Source: Eopsaltria australis (taxonomy: Eukaryota; Chordata; Aves; Passeriformes; Petroicidae). Taken from it: DNA of 64,000 nucleotides. Where the stretch lies: assembly GCA_034509425.1 (NCBI GenBank), contig JAVTVJ010000988.1, positions 248,001 to 312,000 of the forward strand. Direction: 5' to 3'. Below the pieces are notes generated by a model that saw only the letters and a program-made list of their open reading frames with translations, had not been told where the DNA came from and made no database searches. Both the position numbers and the translations under genes were made by a program. This document shows positions 13,201 to 24,379 of the stretch, piece after piece (within the stretch, counting starts at the first letter, position 1; each line of letters opens with the position of its first letter).

Positions 13201-16200
13201 TAAGTTTATACTCAGCTGTGAAATGGCAGAAACAAGACTCAAAATTCTTCCCTGAGTCCACAAAAAACACCCCTTAATTTGCAAGGAGTAACATCCCTCC
13301 CATTTCTTCCACCTTGAGCTGCTGATGAGCTGTGGTCAGGACCACTCCTCTGCCCATCCTGTGGGATTTAATCATCTGAGGAAAAGAAGGAGAGTGCTGA
13401 GACAGCAGCTCTGGGTGATCCATCACATTTGTGAGGCTCTTGGTCAGCTCAGTGGCATTCTGCAAAGGGGTCAGACACAGCGTGGCTCTGGATTTGTTGA
13501 AATTTCTCTTTTAAAAAATCGTCTCTCTCCCCAAGGATTACTCCCACCACGCTGTCTGAGAGAGGTAGAACAGTAACTGGTATTTCCATTTCCTTTTTTT
13601 GCCAGCTACAGACATGAGTGGAAGTACAGATCTTGTGCTTTCTCATGCAGTTTTGTGGTCTTCACCTCCTTAGGGAATTTGCCTACTTGACTGGAATTAC
13701 CACACCACAGTTTGCCTAGATTGTCTTTTTTAGTGTCATAAACATTTACGAAGTGCTAATGAAATGTATTCCAGACAAATAAAAAGGGTTGGGAATAAAA
13801 TTGAGAGAATAGCTAAGAAATTTTCTGGGTTAGTTTTTTGTGTAGCAACAATTTTGCAGTGAATTCAATATAAAGGACACACAAAGAGAAATGCATAATC
13901 TGATATTTCTTCCTTTAAGTGCAGTTGCTTAGTAACTTTGAACTCTGACTTTCTGTTTATTTTTCAGTGCTTTCCCTAATGAGTGTGGTGACTGAATTCT
14001 TTCCAGTTTAACCGATACCATGGCTCCCTCACCCAAGGTTATTCATACCTTACTAATTGTATGATTAAAGTTATCATAAAGGCTCAGCTTCCTGAGTTGG
14101 CTTTGAAATTTTCCCATTTTCTGTTTCTAAATGATACAATTAAGCAGAAGAAGTCCTGTTTATTGCTGAATGCAATGTACAATTACTATTTTATATTTAG
14201 TTTCTGAGAACTCTGTGGACATTATCTGTCTTGATACCACATTATAAACTCAGTACTTGCAGTTAAGATACCTCTGTTTCCCAGAAGTTTCAGTGGGATT
14301 TATCCGGATATTATTAGCATTTGGTACATCTGATAAATATTTTTAAGAGATTTTAATAAGGAAAATAGCCTTGGACTCCAAATCTGCTACCAGCTGCCGT
14401 GTCTTCTTTTCATTTTGCCCTGAAGTTTGTTGCAGTTGCTTTATCTTCTAATGCTACAGTGAAATCTGAGTAGATGACAGCAGAAGGAAAAAAAGCCTAA
14501 TGTCTCTCCCTGACTTGCTTGAGATCTCTACAGACCAATTCTGGCAGGCTTGCCTTTAAAATAAACTTCAAAAAACAGATCTGTTCAATTTCACTTGGCA
14601 TAAGTGAGAAATTTCCTTTTCCTCTGGTCACTTAGCTACTCATATTCCTAGAAAAGTAAAAAAAAAAGGGGAACAACCCAGGTTAAAAAGCTGCAACTGA
14701 AGCTGACAAGTGTGAGTTCCTGCTGGAAAGCTTAGATTAAAACTTACAGCAGCTGTGTCTGAAGAGTTCTAATTGTCTTCTACCTGTAATTTTTAGCACT
14801 GTATATTTTGACACCAGTAATGTGGAGACAGATTGTTATTACTGCTGCAAACAGCTGACAACTATGATGATACTGAGAGAGACGAATTCAGAACAGATCT
14901 TGAACTTTTAAGGTTTACCATAGAATGATATTGAATATTTGATGATTTATTGGCTTCTTAAACAATGAAAAAGGTCTTCAAATCCAGTATCCAACTGTTT
15001 TTTCCACACTCTTTTCCTAGAGGAAAGTTATGGAACAAAAAGGGGAAGCCCAGCAGGAGGGAAAGCACATGAAATATGATCAGCATAGTGTTCACAGAAA
15101 TTATGTGTTCTAAAAGACTTCAGAAACAAAATGTAAGCTGTAAAAGAATCACTACAAGTGTTCTGATGTCTAAATACAGTACATGTGGGTGATAGCCAGA
15201 TTTTTAAAGGGACTTAAACACCTGAACCAATGTGGGTAACACCATTTTTTAGCTGCCACCTTGACCTGAATCACCTTAAAGAATGGTCCCTATCGTAGCA
15301 GGTTTTGTGAGTTCCTCTATTGGTTGGCACTTGGGATTTCTAAAGTTTTAACTTCCCTGCTTGTTTTAAAACAAGTTTGCTGCCTGAAAAAAAAAGGTGA
15401 AGAAACCAGTTCTGACTTGGAGACTCTTCAGAGCAGCCTCATGTCTGAGCCCAAGAATGCTGTGAATCTCGTGGAACTAGTTGGTGCTACATTGAAGTGC
15501 CCCATGAACCTGCCACATCAATGTGAGATCAGAGTTTGTTTTAGCCAGGACAGGGCTGGCTGATCCACAACAGTGGTGATATATTTGTTCTAGGCACAGG
15601 TTTCACACACCTGGAGCAGAAATGCAAATGCTTGGGGGAGCTTAAAACCAGAAAACCACAAAACAAGAAAAAATAATCCAGATTACTACTCATTTCTGAA
15701 CTCACAGGCTACTAGAATAATCACATGGAAGTAAGGGACAATATCTTCAAGGATATTCTACAGAAGTACAGTTTCCCTCAGTGTACCAGATATTTTACTC
15801 CTATATTTCTCTATGCAATTACTTCTATAATTCAATTACGGTAGACTTCAGTTCACTATTTAACAATGTGGTTCACCAATGCTTTGTTTTTTTGTAAATG
15901 CCAACTGAAAAAAACCCCATATATCTACACTTTAAATCAGCTTCAGTGGGAAGCTCAGTAAAGACCCACATTGCTTGTGCAATTTATCTGTTTATGTACA
16001 TTTCTTTTTCTAACATAATAGTGCAAGCAGAGATTTATATAAGAAATGCTGAACTTCTAACCACACAGGATACAAGGCAACAAACCATAAATAAAGGTCA
16101 ATGCTATAAAACCTCCTCCTAGAAAGCTCCAGGCCCTGCCAGAAGGAACTGGCTTTTCCCAAACTGCAAATCTGTGTCCTTCCTTTATGGTAAATATATA

Positions 16201-16772
16201 AACATATCACTGTCCCTATGTGGCAAACATTTCCTGTTTACATGGGATTAAATCTGTGTGGCAATAAACTGCTCTAAAAGTTTTCGTTGTGTGCAATTTA
16301 CCCTCTTAGCAAAAAGTGCAAAAGAAGGTCAGAGTAATATCATGTTTCAGTACAGTCTCTAAGTCAAATACATGTTTTATTTCACCTCTCCAATTCGGCA
16401 TTCTTTGAGGCCAGGGGAAAAACGTTTTATTTTATTTTGAGATCTATGATAAGTTTTGTTAAAAGGCAGGGAAACCTCAGGTGGTGTTTTGCATTGGAAA
16501 TGTACTCAATGTTCCTATTGTTCAATGCTGCTTGGTGAGCACCTGATTTTCGGCATTCTCATGATTCAGACAATCAGTGGATTACATAAAGAATGCACCT
16601 TCATGCAGCATGGTCTGGCAAGCCACCTTGTTACTCAGCAGTAGAAACTCACCTGAGACTTTCCAGGTAAAGTCATTTTCCCAAAGTTACCAGGGAGCAA
16701 ACAGGAGATCACAACAGGAGGGGGTTGAAATCTTGTGAAAGGAAAATCAGCCAGCTGTCATAGGGGAAAAAT
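10201..16772. other. Unique AT-rich noncoding DNA, no gene seen
   Basis: About 6.6 kb with no recognised repeat family and no credible exon. Frames of 119 codons (11278-11637, minus), 89 codons (12599-12868, plus) and 79 codons (15324-15563, plus) show no familiar motifs. A perfect octamer ATGCAAAT occurs near 15622. The long absence of transposon sequence is compatible with a conserved regulatory desert or intron. Confidence 0.55.
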
Positions 16773-16831
16773 AAATGGAATGGCTTAGTTTAGAGGGGAC
16801 TTTTGGATATCATCTGGTCCTTCCCCACTTA
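16773..16831 (-). mobile_element. CR1 fragment, 3' end, left of LTR insertion
   Basis: GGAATGGCTTAGTTTAGAGG, then GACTTTTGGATATCATCTGGTCC and TTCCCCAC, match the reversed 3' end of CR1. The match stops at 16831, where the LTR begins, and resumes at 17266. Together the two pieces form one minus-strand CR1. Confidence 0.82.
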
Positions 16832-17265
16832 TGCCTTTTCGGGCTTACCTAGAAGCAGAGACCAGACAAAGTTAAAAGAGAAAAAGTGGATGTATTTAAT
16901 GAAGGGCCTTCAGGTACATTAAGGGCTGGCGAAGCCTCTCTGAGGGGCTGCACCCAAAAATGGGTGTCAGTCATGAGTTTTTCATACATTTATAAGTCTA
17001 TATACATATTTATATGTCTATATACATATCAGGGATTAATCCTCCAATAATGAAGTCATATTCCCCCAGTTTGCTTCCCCTCAATTCACTTGTTTATGCT
17101 TTTCAAGGCCTGAGGCTGTCAAGTGTCTTTGAATTTCAGGCCTAGAGGGATTGTTTTGTCTGACCAAAATGTGAAGGCAGTTCACTAACACTTCATATGA
17201 AGTTTGGAGTTATGCACTAATGCAGTACAGGATTTGAAAAATATGAAGGCTATGATCTTAAGGCA
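16832..17265 (-). mobile_element. Solo LTR inserted in a CR1, minus orientation
   Basis: A 434-bp block interrupts a CR1. It begins TGCCTT and ends AAGGCA, giving a 6-bp terminal inverted repeat with the TG...CA ends of retroviral LTRs. On the minus strand it shows TATAAAT-like sequence (near 16988-17015), then an ATTAAA polyadenylation-type signal (complement of 16895-16900) about 65 bp before the 3' end, so it is read on the minus strand. No internal gag, pol or env region is present, so it is a solo LTR. The flanking 5 bp (ACTTA and TCACC) do not form a clear target duplication, so the copy is old or an edge is slightly off. The segment TGTATTTAATGAAGGGCCTT resembles the same position in the LTR at 60173-60676. 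An ERVL-type assignment is possible but not proven. Confidence 0.75.
16985..17030. repeat. Imperfect tandem duplication within the LTR
   Basis: The unit GTCTATATACATATTTATAT is followed by a near copy, GTCTATATACATATC. It lies in the TATA-rich part of the LTR, so it may duplicate promoter sequence of the element. Confidence 0.75.
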
Positions 17266-17513
17266 TCACCACCACCATGGGCAGGGATATCTTTTCCCAG
17301 ATCAGGTGTCTCAAAGGCCTCTCCAACCTGGCACTGAGCACATCCCGTGATGGAGCATCCACAGCTTCCCTGGGATCTTGTCCCTGTGTCTCACACTCCC
17401 ATCATACAAAATGCATTCCCCACACCCAGTCTAAATCTCTAAGCTTAAAGCTGTGCTCCTTGTCCTGTCACTACAGCCCTTGAAAAAGTCTTTCCCCTTC
17501 TTTCTCATGTGGT
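17266..17513 (-). mobile_element. CR1 fragment, right of LTR insertion
   Basis: The CR1 text resumes with CACCATGGGCAGGGATATCT and goes through GGCCTCTCCAACCTGGCACT, GATGGAGCATCCACAGCTTC, GCTGTGCTCCTTGTCCTGTC and TGAAAAAGTCTTTCCCC. These segments follow the order of the standard antisense CR1 3' region. The 68-codon frame at 17277-17483 lies inside it and is not a gene. Confidence 0.9.
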
Positions 17514-20500
17514 TTTGTGTGCTAAAGCTATTTAACAGCCTTTGATCCCTTTTCCCCTCTTTTAAGAAAAATTAAAGAATTACTGCTCTGGGTATTCCTT
17601 CACAATATTGTTGCTTGCATTATTAGAGCACTTGGGAGTTCCAAGAAAAAAAAATTAAATGAAGGTATTACAATGCAAACATGAGGAAAAAGAAAAGGTT
17701 AGAGTCCAAATTAAAGGGCAATATAAGAAATTCTCTTTCTGACACTGATTTACAGTGCTAGGGAAGCAAAGCAGAGTGTGACAAACTCTTGCATATCTGC
17801 TGTTGATGATAAAGCAATATGTGTTTAATTTAGGTTGCCAGCAGTGTTAAGCAAGTGTTTGGACCCCCCATCACAGCTTGATCAGCACACAGAGGTCATT
17901 TGCACCTCTTTTAGTTTAATTCATTACTAAAATCAGCAGTTCCTCCACATCAGATTTAATAAACAGTTTAAATGCTTGACATATTAAATGAATTTAAAAT
18001 TTGTTTAAAATTTAATAAAAACTTTAAAAATTCCTTTGCTGTAGGCATGTCTGAGGTAAATGACTGATAGACACACTCTGCCTTTTAAAAAGCTTTAGAC
18101 ATCTAGTATTCTGCTGGTTCCTTTTGATAAAATGAGTCATTCTCATAGAGCAAATTTTTTTATTACTAAAGGCATCACATTTTTTTCTTCTGATCACACT
18201 GTGAAACCCTTAATTGCATAGTATTTGGATATATGGGTAACTCACCAAAGCCCACTGACATTCTAATCATAACTTTCATTCTTAATACATTAATTTTGTT
18301 TACTTGTGAAAGTAAATAGTTGCAATTCCTTAGAATGCCTCCATTTGAATAGATCCATGTAAAAGTTTCTACAGGAGAAAAGAATAATTTAATATGTGAT
18401 GAGGATTTTTTTCTTTTACATTTTTTTAATCTTCTATGTGTAAGGGAAAGTTGCATGCTGTGAATCACTGTTCATATTTCAATGATTTTTAATATTGGCC
18501 ACATTTGATAATTCTATTTTATTGCATGGTAATGCAGAGGAATAAATGAAGCATTACAGTACATTAAAGTAGCGACTTGTCCTATCAACCACACAAATTA
18601 AAAAACCCCAAGAAAATGCCAAGCTACAAATTTTCTAGGATCTCTAGTATCTTTTTAGTATTTTTTAGATATTTTAGATCAACCAAAATGCCTGTACAAA
18701 ACAGAAGAACTCCCAACCACCTTGGTGAGGCTTCAAACTCCCAATGTCTCTCTTCTCAGTAGCAACAGATCCTGTTCCTACTAAGCTAAATATTAGTCGT
18801 GAGCTCAGCAGGTGAGATTTGAATCCAGATGCATCCCATAAGCCCCAAAAAAGCTATGTCCTCTACAATTAATAACTTAAAAGAAAAATACATGAAAAAT
18901 CAAACAGTTATTTCTATCATTTGATGTTTTTGCAATTTATGTGATTTGATTTCCCTTTGACAAATGAAAACAGAAAATTTCAATTTGTTTCCTAATTCTT
19001 CTTCTTCAGCACAGTGCTGGAACATTTTATTGTCTGCACTAAGGAAAACACCAGAAAAAATATTTGTAAAAGTATTTATCTCACATATATCTGTTTCATG
19101 AAAATATGCCATTAAATGGCTTAGAATGGTACTATATTGATCCACAGTTTATCACATACTTTTTCAGAAAAGTTTGAGGATACAAATGAAGGGCCATTCA
19201 TTTCCTGTGGTAAAGATAATAAACGGGATGATTAGTTGTAATGCACATGCTAAAAGCTTGAAAATAAAATAATAGTTGTGTGCCCAAGAAATTAACTTGT
19301 GGTCCATGAAGTTACCTCAGTGAATCCTAGAAATGTAAGAACCTTGATTATCTCTCATTCATCTGATCTCAAAAAAAAGTTTCTTCTCTTGAAACAAAAG
19401 AGAATAAACCTGACACCATAAAGCTCCACAGTCTTCTGATTTATCTAACTATGCTTAGAACAAAATTATGGTAATGATTCACAGAACAAATGAGTAATGA
19501 ATAAGGAAAAAGACATGAAAGCAGCCCAACCATTACAGAAGGGGTGCTGTATTTCCAAGACAATCACAATATGTGTCTTCATTGAGATGAAGGCTGTAGA
19601 ATTCCTAGATTTTTTAGAATGTATTTTCTCAAAAGGGGTAGCAATTTTATCCTTGCAGCAGCCACATTCTTTGTTAGCACCCTGACCTGTCACACATCCT
19701 TTCCACCTACAAAGGTCTATTAAACTGATTTTGTGATCCCTATGGGCCTCACAGAGACATAAGCAGTAGTTTTGAAGCCTTGTTTCACGAACAAACAGTT
19801 AAGCGAATCCTGCTTTGGACAGGATTTTCTGGTAGCAGATTATGCAGTTTAAAACATGAACACCCTAAAATCTTATGGGAGTTCCTCTGACTTTCAAAAC
19901 ATGCGTTTTTCCAACACCAGCATTTGAGACAAATCTACTCTGTGACTCCTGCTCGAAGATGTTTCCATCTGCACCTGCAGATGTGCTACTGCAGGAAGAG
20001 AATTCCTGTTCAAAATCCTTAGGGATAGTTGGCTCTGTGAGAAGTTGACTTTCCTGTTATTTTAACGTCTACATAAAAGTGGTGTTTTTTTCACTACTCA
20101 GCATGCTAAATCCCATATCCTGTTTCTCAAGACTGGTTCTGGAAGGGCTTGGGGCTTTGAAGTGTTTACTGCTGCCTGAATTTGGATACTGTGAACAAAA
20201 AAAAAATCCCCAAGGTCTTTACCAAATTTCCCCCAGTGAAATAAACCCCAAGGAGCTTTTTCACACCAGGGATCCCACAGCATGCTTTGGTTAATGCATG
20301 AGTGGTGGTCATGCACCTGCAAGCCCTGAGAGTGCATGAGTGACACACAATTCATCCACAGTGGGTGCCTCCTCAGAGTGTTTTTATCCCATTATTTAAG
20401 GCCACGTATTTGCTATTAAACCTGCCACCACTTGCCAGTGTGTAATTGATCTACAGGTAACAGATTGTTCCACTCTGTCACAGCAGGGGAAAACGATTTG

Positions 20501-21137
20501 GAGTTACTTATTCATCTCACTTGTAATTTTTCTTCTTGCCTTTGACACAGCGTCGCAGAGCAAGAATTTAATTTCTCGTAATTTCTCATAAAAGAAGGAA
20601 AAAGCCCAAACCACAACCATCCAAATCCATAAATGCCCCCAGTGGCATTAAATTCTCATTTTTTTCTAATTTTTCTGGCTGTCTTTGCATCTGTAATGAT
20701 TAGCATAGAGGAAAATGGAGTGGCTTTCAAACTTTGCACATCCACCTACACCAGCAGAATTCACTGTCAGTCAGAAGTCTACCCCAAAAGGTGTGGAAAT
20801 GTGAGCTTGATTAGAAAAAGCTGCCACAGGTGAACTGCCAGAGGGAATAGCTCAGGTGTGGAGGGCTTTACATTTCAACCATCAGGAAATACACTTGCAA
20901 TGGAGTGAGTTCTGACATCACAATATTCTACAACTTTGTGTTGAGATGGAGCTGCAAAAATGCCAGCAAACACATTTTCTGGGGCAGGTAAGAACTTTGC
21001 AGGCTACAATTGCTGCGATCCAGAAGGAGGACTTGTGCAAACTGGATAAATGTCAACCTGAAAAAATAAATATAGTTCAAGTAGTAAAAGAAAGAAGTAT
21101 CTATGGTTGTCTCACATGTGTACATGAATACATAATT

Positions 21138-21283
21138 CATTTGCAAATGTGACTGTAATGACTGCATATGCAAATGAAACCACTGTTTGAACAAATTACA
21201 CAATGTCTCGCTACAGGCACGTAAAAGAAAACACATCAGAGTATTACTAATTGGTCCATGTAACACACACATGAAATGCAAAT
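21138..21283. promoter_or_regulatory. Candidate octamer-motif cluster
   Basis: Two perfect octamers (ATGCAAAT at 21168-21175 and 21276-21283) and a 12-bp palindrome CATTTGCAAATG (21138-21149) lie within 146 bp. ATGCAAAT is the known binding site of POU-domain factors. Function here is inference, since octamers arise often in AT-rich DNA and other single copies are present in the window. Confidence 0.25.
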
Positions 21284-22852
21284 GCAAAACCTGCTGGAGC
21301 TAGAGGGTAGCAGATTGTTTATCCAGTGTACCCATGGGCCATCTTTTATTTTTGTGCTTTAATTTTAGGAATTTAGGACTTCCTCTGAGACAGATAGGTA
21401 TGCAATCCAGAGCTTTGGAGAGAAGTGTTTAACCTAGGAGATTTCATCATTGGAAAATAAAATATAATGTTTAAAATACCAGTCTTTTTTAAACTGTGCT
21501 GCTTCTTTTAGTCCAAGCATGAAAATTGTCTTCCTGAAGTATCTGCAGAATTGCAGTGGAACATGTTCCATGGAAAACAGCACATTATTTTTTGAAGGTC
21601 TCAAAATTTTGGGGTTTATATCAGTATGATTTTGCCTCAGAAAAAAATGCAGATTTTTTAAGGACTATACTTGTACCATCCTACAAAGACTTGGATTGCT
21701 GTGACTTGGATAGCTATCATTGAAATATTATTCTGGTAGCAGTAAAAATACATATCACTTAAAGTCTTATTTTGGTAACTCTCTCAGACAACTAAGATAT
21801 GGAAGATTAATTTTTCAGAATATTCTTTCTTGCCATGTGGCCATTTGCTGGTAGATATTTTACAGCATATTTTGCTGTTCTGGACAGGCTGAGTTTCAAA
21901 GAGATTTACTTGGAAAATAAAAAGCTGCCCTGTGGGAATACTTATGGCACAATCTGGCCCCTAGTGATTATTTTAACTTGCATCTAAGGTAGGTGAGCTA
22001 CACGTGGAGGTTCTTGTTCATGGTTTCAAACTCTAATTGCTTCATGGGCTTCACAGTGCTTGTAATTTATCTCACAAGCTCTGTTATTTGTGTGCTTGGC
22101 TAACCCACTCAATTTGTCTAACTCACCTACCTGTTTTGATGTGATTCACTATGCAGGTGACAATAACCCTAAAAAACTACTGAGGGCCTCCTCAGAACCA
22201 CATCTGCTGTTTTTTTCACAGCCCCAAGCCCTCAATGTGATCAACAGCAGCAGAGCCTGGTTCTCCCCAGCCCATCTTGTACCCACCTTGCTCAGCCTCC
22301 ATCTGACAGGAATTCTCTATTTATTTTGGGAATCCAGCTCTATATTTGAGGTGGGATCCTGCCATTTAGCTTTGCAAAAAAAAGGTCGTTAAAATTTTAT
22401 TCAGTCCAGTCTGAAACATTGCCAAGCACTTTCTTCAGCCCAAAAAAATACAGAGGCAGCTTTCTAAGGGAGGATGAAGACAAAAGGCAATGGCATTCCT
22501 GAAGTCCATCTGGGAGTATGTGGAAAAGTTTGAAAAAGCTAAACGGTTCTTGTGCAGTCCTGCCTAGGTATTAGACATTTCCCTTGTTTTTCTTTCCTTG
22601 TTGTACATTACTGAGGATATTTACTTGAAGACAGAGTCTTTGTTTAAGTATTCAGCTTTCTTTTTTCACTTATTAAAAATCCAAAATCCTAATCCTCTGC
22701 TTGTGACATCCCAGCAGGACTACTCTGGAAACTATTACACTGCCAAAGCTCAGAGGACTGTGACACCAGGTAGAGAATAAACAGGAGAGGCGGATGAACT
22801 GTTAGGAAATAAGGACCCCTTTTTATCTAAATATTTTTGTTAATAAAGAACA

Positions 22853-22871
22853 AGGGAAGGGAAGGGAAGGA
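22853..22871. repeat. Short GGGAA microsatellite
   Basis: About four purine units of GGGAA. This is a short version of the purine pentamer that is greatly expanded as GGAAA at 33366-33576. Confidence 0.8.
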
Positions 22872-24231
22872 AAGTACATGATATGTTTCTGAGGCCCAGC
22901 TACTCTTTTAAGCAGGAGTTCAGGAGGATAAAGTGTGAAAGGGCCCCGTCACTCATAAGAGAAAGGCTTTGTTATAGTGTACGATGTTTTTTTTTTTTAA
23001 TCTAAACCTTTGGCTCCTTTGATTTATTTACATACCTTGATATTTTTTTCTTTGAGGTCCTCAGGCACCAGTGTCAGGAACGGTCACAGACAAGCATTTT
23101 CTGTGCTTGAGTTGCTAAGTGACCTCCAGAAACCTCTGTCAAGGACAAAGGTATTGTTAGATGCCTTCAGAAACAGAGCACTCAAAACCCAAAGTTTTAA
23201 CAAAAACTGTAGTCTTTACACTCCTGTGCTCCTACAATAACCTTCATTCTCCAAGCTTCTCTTTCCTAACTGTGAACATAGAGCATAAGAAAGTTCACAT
23301 TTTGATTTGGCATTTAGCCCCAGAGAACAGGGATTTTAGTGAAAACACTGAAGTGTTAAATGACTGGTTTTAATTCCTCAGAAGCTGTATGATAGTGGCT
23401 GTATCAGGCTTCCACTGTATATTCATCTTGTTGATAGAAAAGTTACTAAAAATGAAAACTTCCTGGGCTGACAGCCATCAAGAATGGTGTGAAACGAGGA
23501 CATGTAATGAGAAAAACTTAAAAATATCATTTAATGTACATAAAGGTCTGACTAGAAATGGCAGAAAGTTCCAAACCAAATTTCTGACCCCAAACCCAGG
23601 AGGGAGGTGATAGAAAGAAGGAACAGAGAGAAAAGAAGCACATGGACAAGACTTTTATTTTAAAAGTAAGGAAGAAAAAAGAATGAGTGTAAGGTAAATG
23701 ACACAAGAGATTTTTGCTGGTACTGTCCAAAGTGTGTGAAAGAAAAAAAAAGATGGTGGGAGGGATATATGTCCAAGGTGTAGGTTCCATGGCCAGGCAC
23801 CAAATGTTATTAATCATCCAGTGGATGCAGCTGGGGAGGAATGCATGGCAGATTTCACAGCAAAGGAGAGCAGCTGCCCTGCAAGAGATATCTTCACAAG
23901 AAGAGATCATTATCACTGTCCGTGGTCCAGACAGAGCAGTAAAGAAATTCAATGCTTTACTCACTATTGCTCATGAAGCAAAGGTTGGAGAATCAGATAA
24001 AAATCAGTTGCACCCAGAGCATGAGATGGGAGAAATCTTTCTAGTCGAAAATACAAAGAAAAAATAAAAAAACTCGCAACAAAAAACCCCATAAACTATG
24101 CATTTGAAAAATACAAGCGTTGCTTTAATTCCTTATGATGCTGTGGTACATTCCAATGGAGTCATTGCTCTTTACTTTGGTAATTGACCTTATCACGTTC
24201 ATCAGAAGGAAACAGTGATGAAACTCTCTAA

Positions 24232-24291
24232 AATGCTGAAGAAGGTAATAATGCAAATAATAATGCTGAAGAAGATAATAACACAAATGCC
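24232..24291. repeat. 30-bp tandem duplication
   Basis: Two adjacent units begin AATGCTGAAGAAG. The first (24232-24261) and second (24262-24291) differ at a few sites. The period is 30 bp and both units are rich in AATAAT. Confidence 0.85.
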
Positions 24292-24357
24292 TAGATGTAA
24301 TCTAGACCTGCACTAGTAACTGAGCTTCCCCCACTTTGTTTCATTCCATTTTCTCAG

Positions 24358-24379
24358 GTGTGTGTGTGTGTGTGTGTGT
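24358..24379. repeat. (GT)11 microsatellite
   Basis: Eleven uninterrupted GT units, probably length-variable between individuals. It lies within a purine/AT-rich unique region. Confidence 0.95.

Larger units (their letters stand above)
17514..24231. other. Unique AT-rich noncoding DNA, no gene seen
   Basis: No recognisable coding sequence in about 6.7 kb. Frames at 20928-21287 (minus, 119 codons), 22090-22392 (plus, 100 codons), 23527-23964 (minus, 145 codons) and 23714-24067 (plus, 117 codons) have no domain I can name, and the last two overlap on opposite strands. Small features are a GTAATGC/GCATTAC inverted repeat (18529-18557), octamer motifs near 21138-21283, and a GGGAA microsatellite at about 22853-22871. 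Confidence 0.55.

Noticed and set aside
18529..18557. GTAATGC/GCATTAC inverted repeat with a 15-nt loop
   Set aside because: A 7-bp AT-biased stem with that loop is expected by chance several times in this window.
23527..24067. 145-codon minus-strand and 117-codon plus-strand frames
   Set aside because: They overlap on opposite strands and have no recognised domain. The plus frame has a helix-like charged stretch near its end but no convincing splice sites or homology that I can name.
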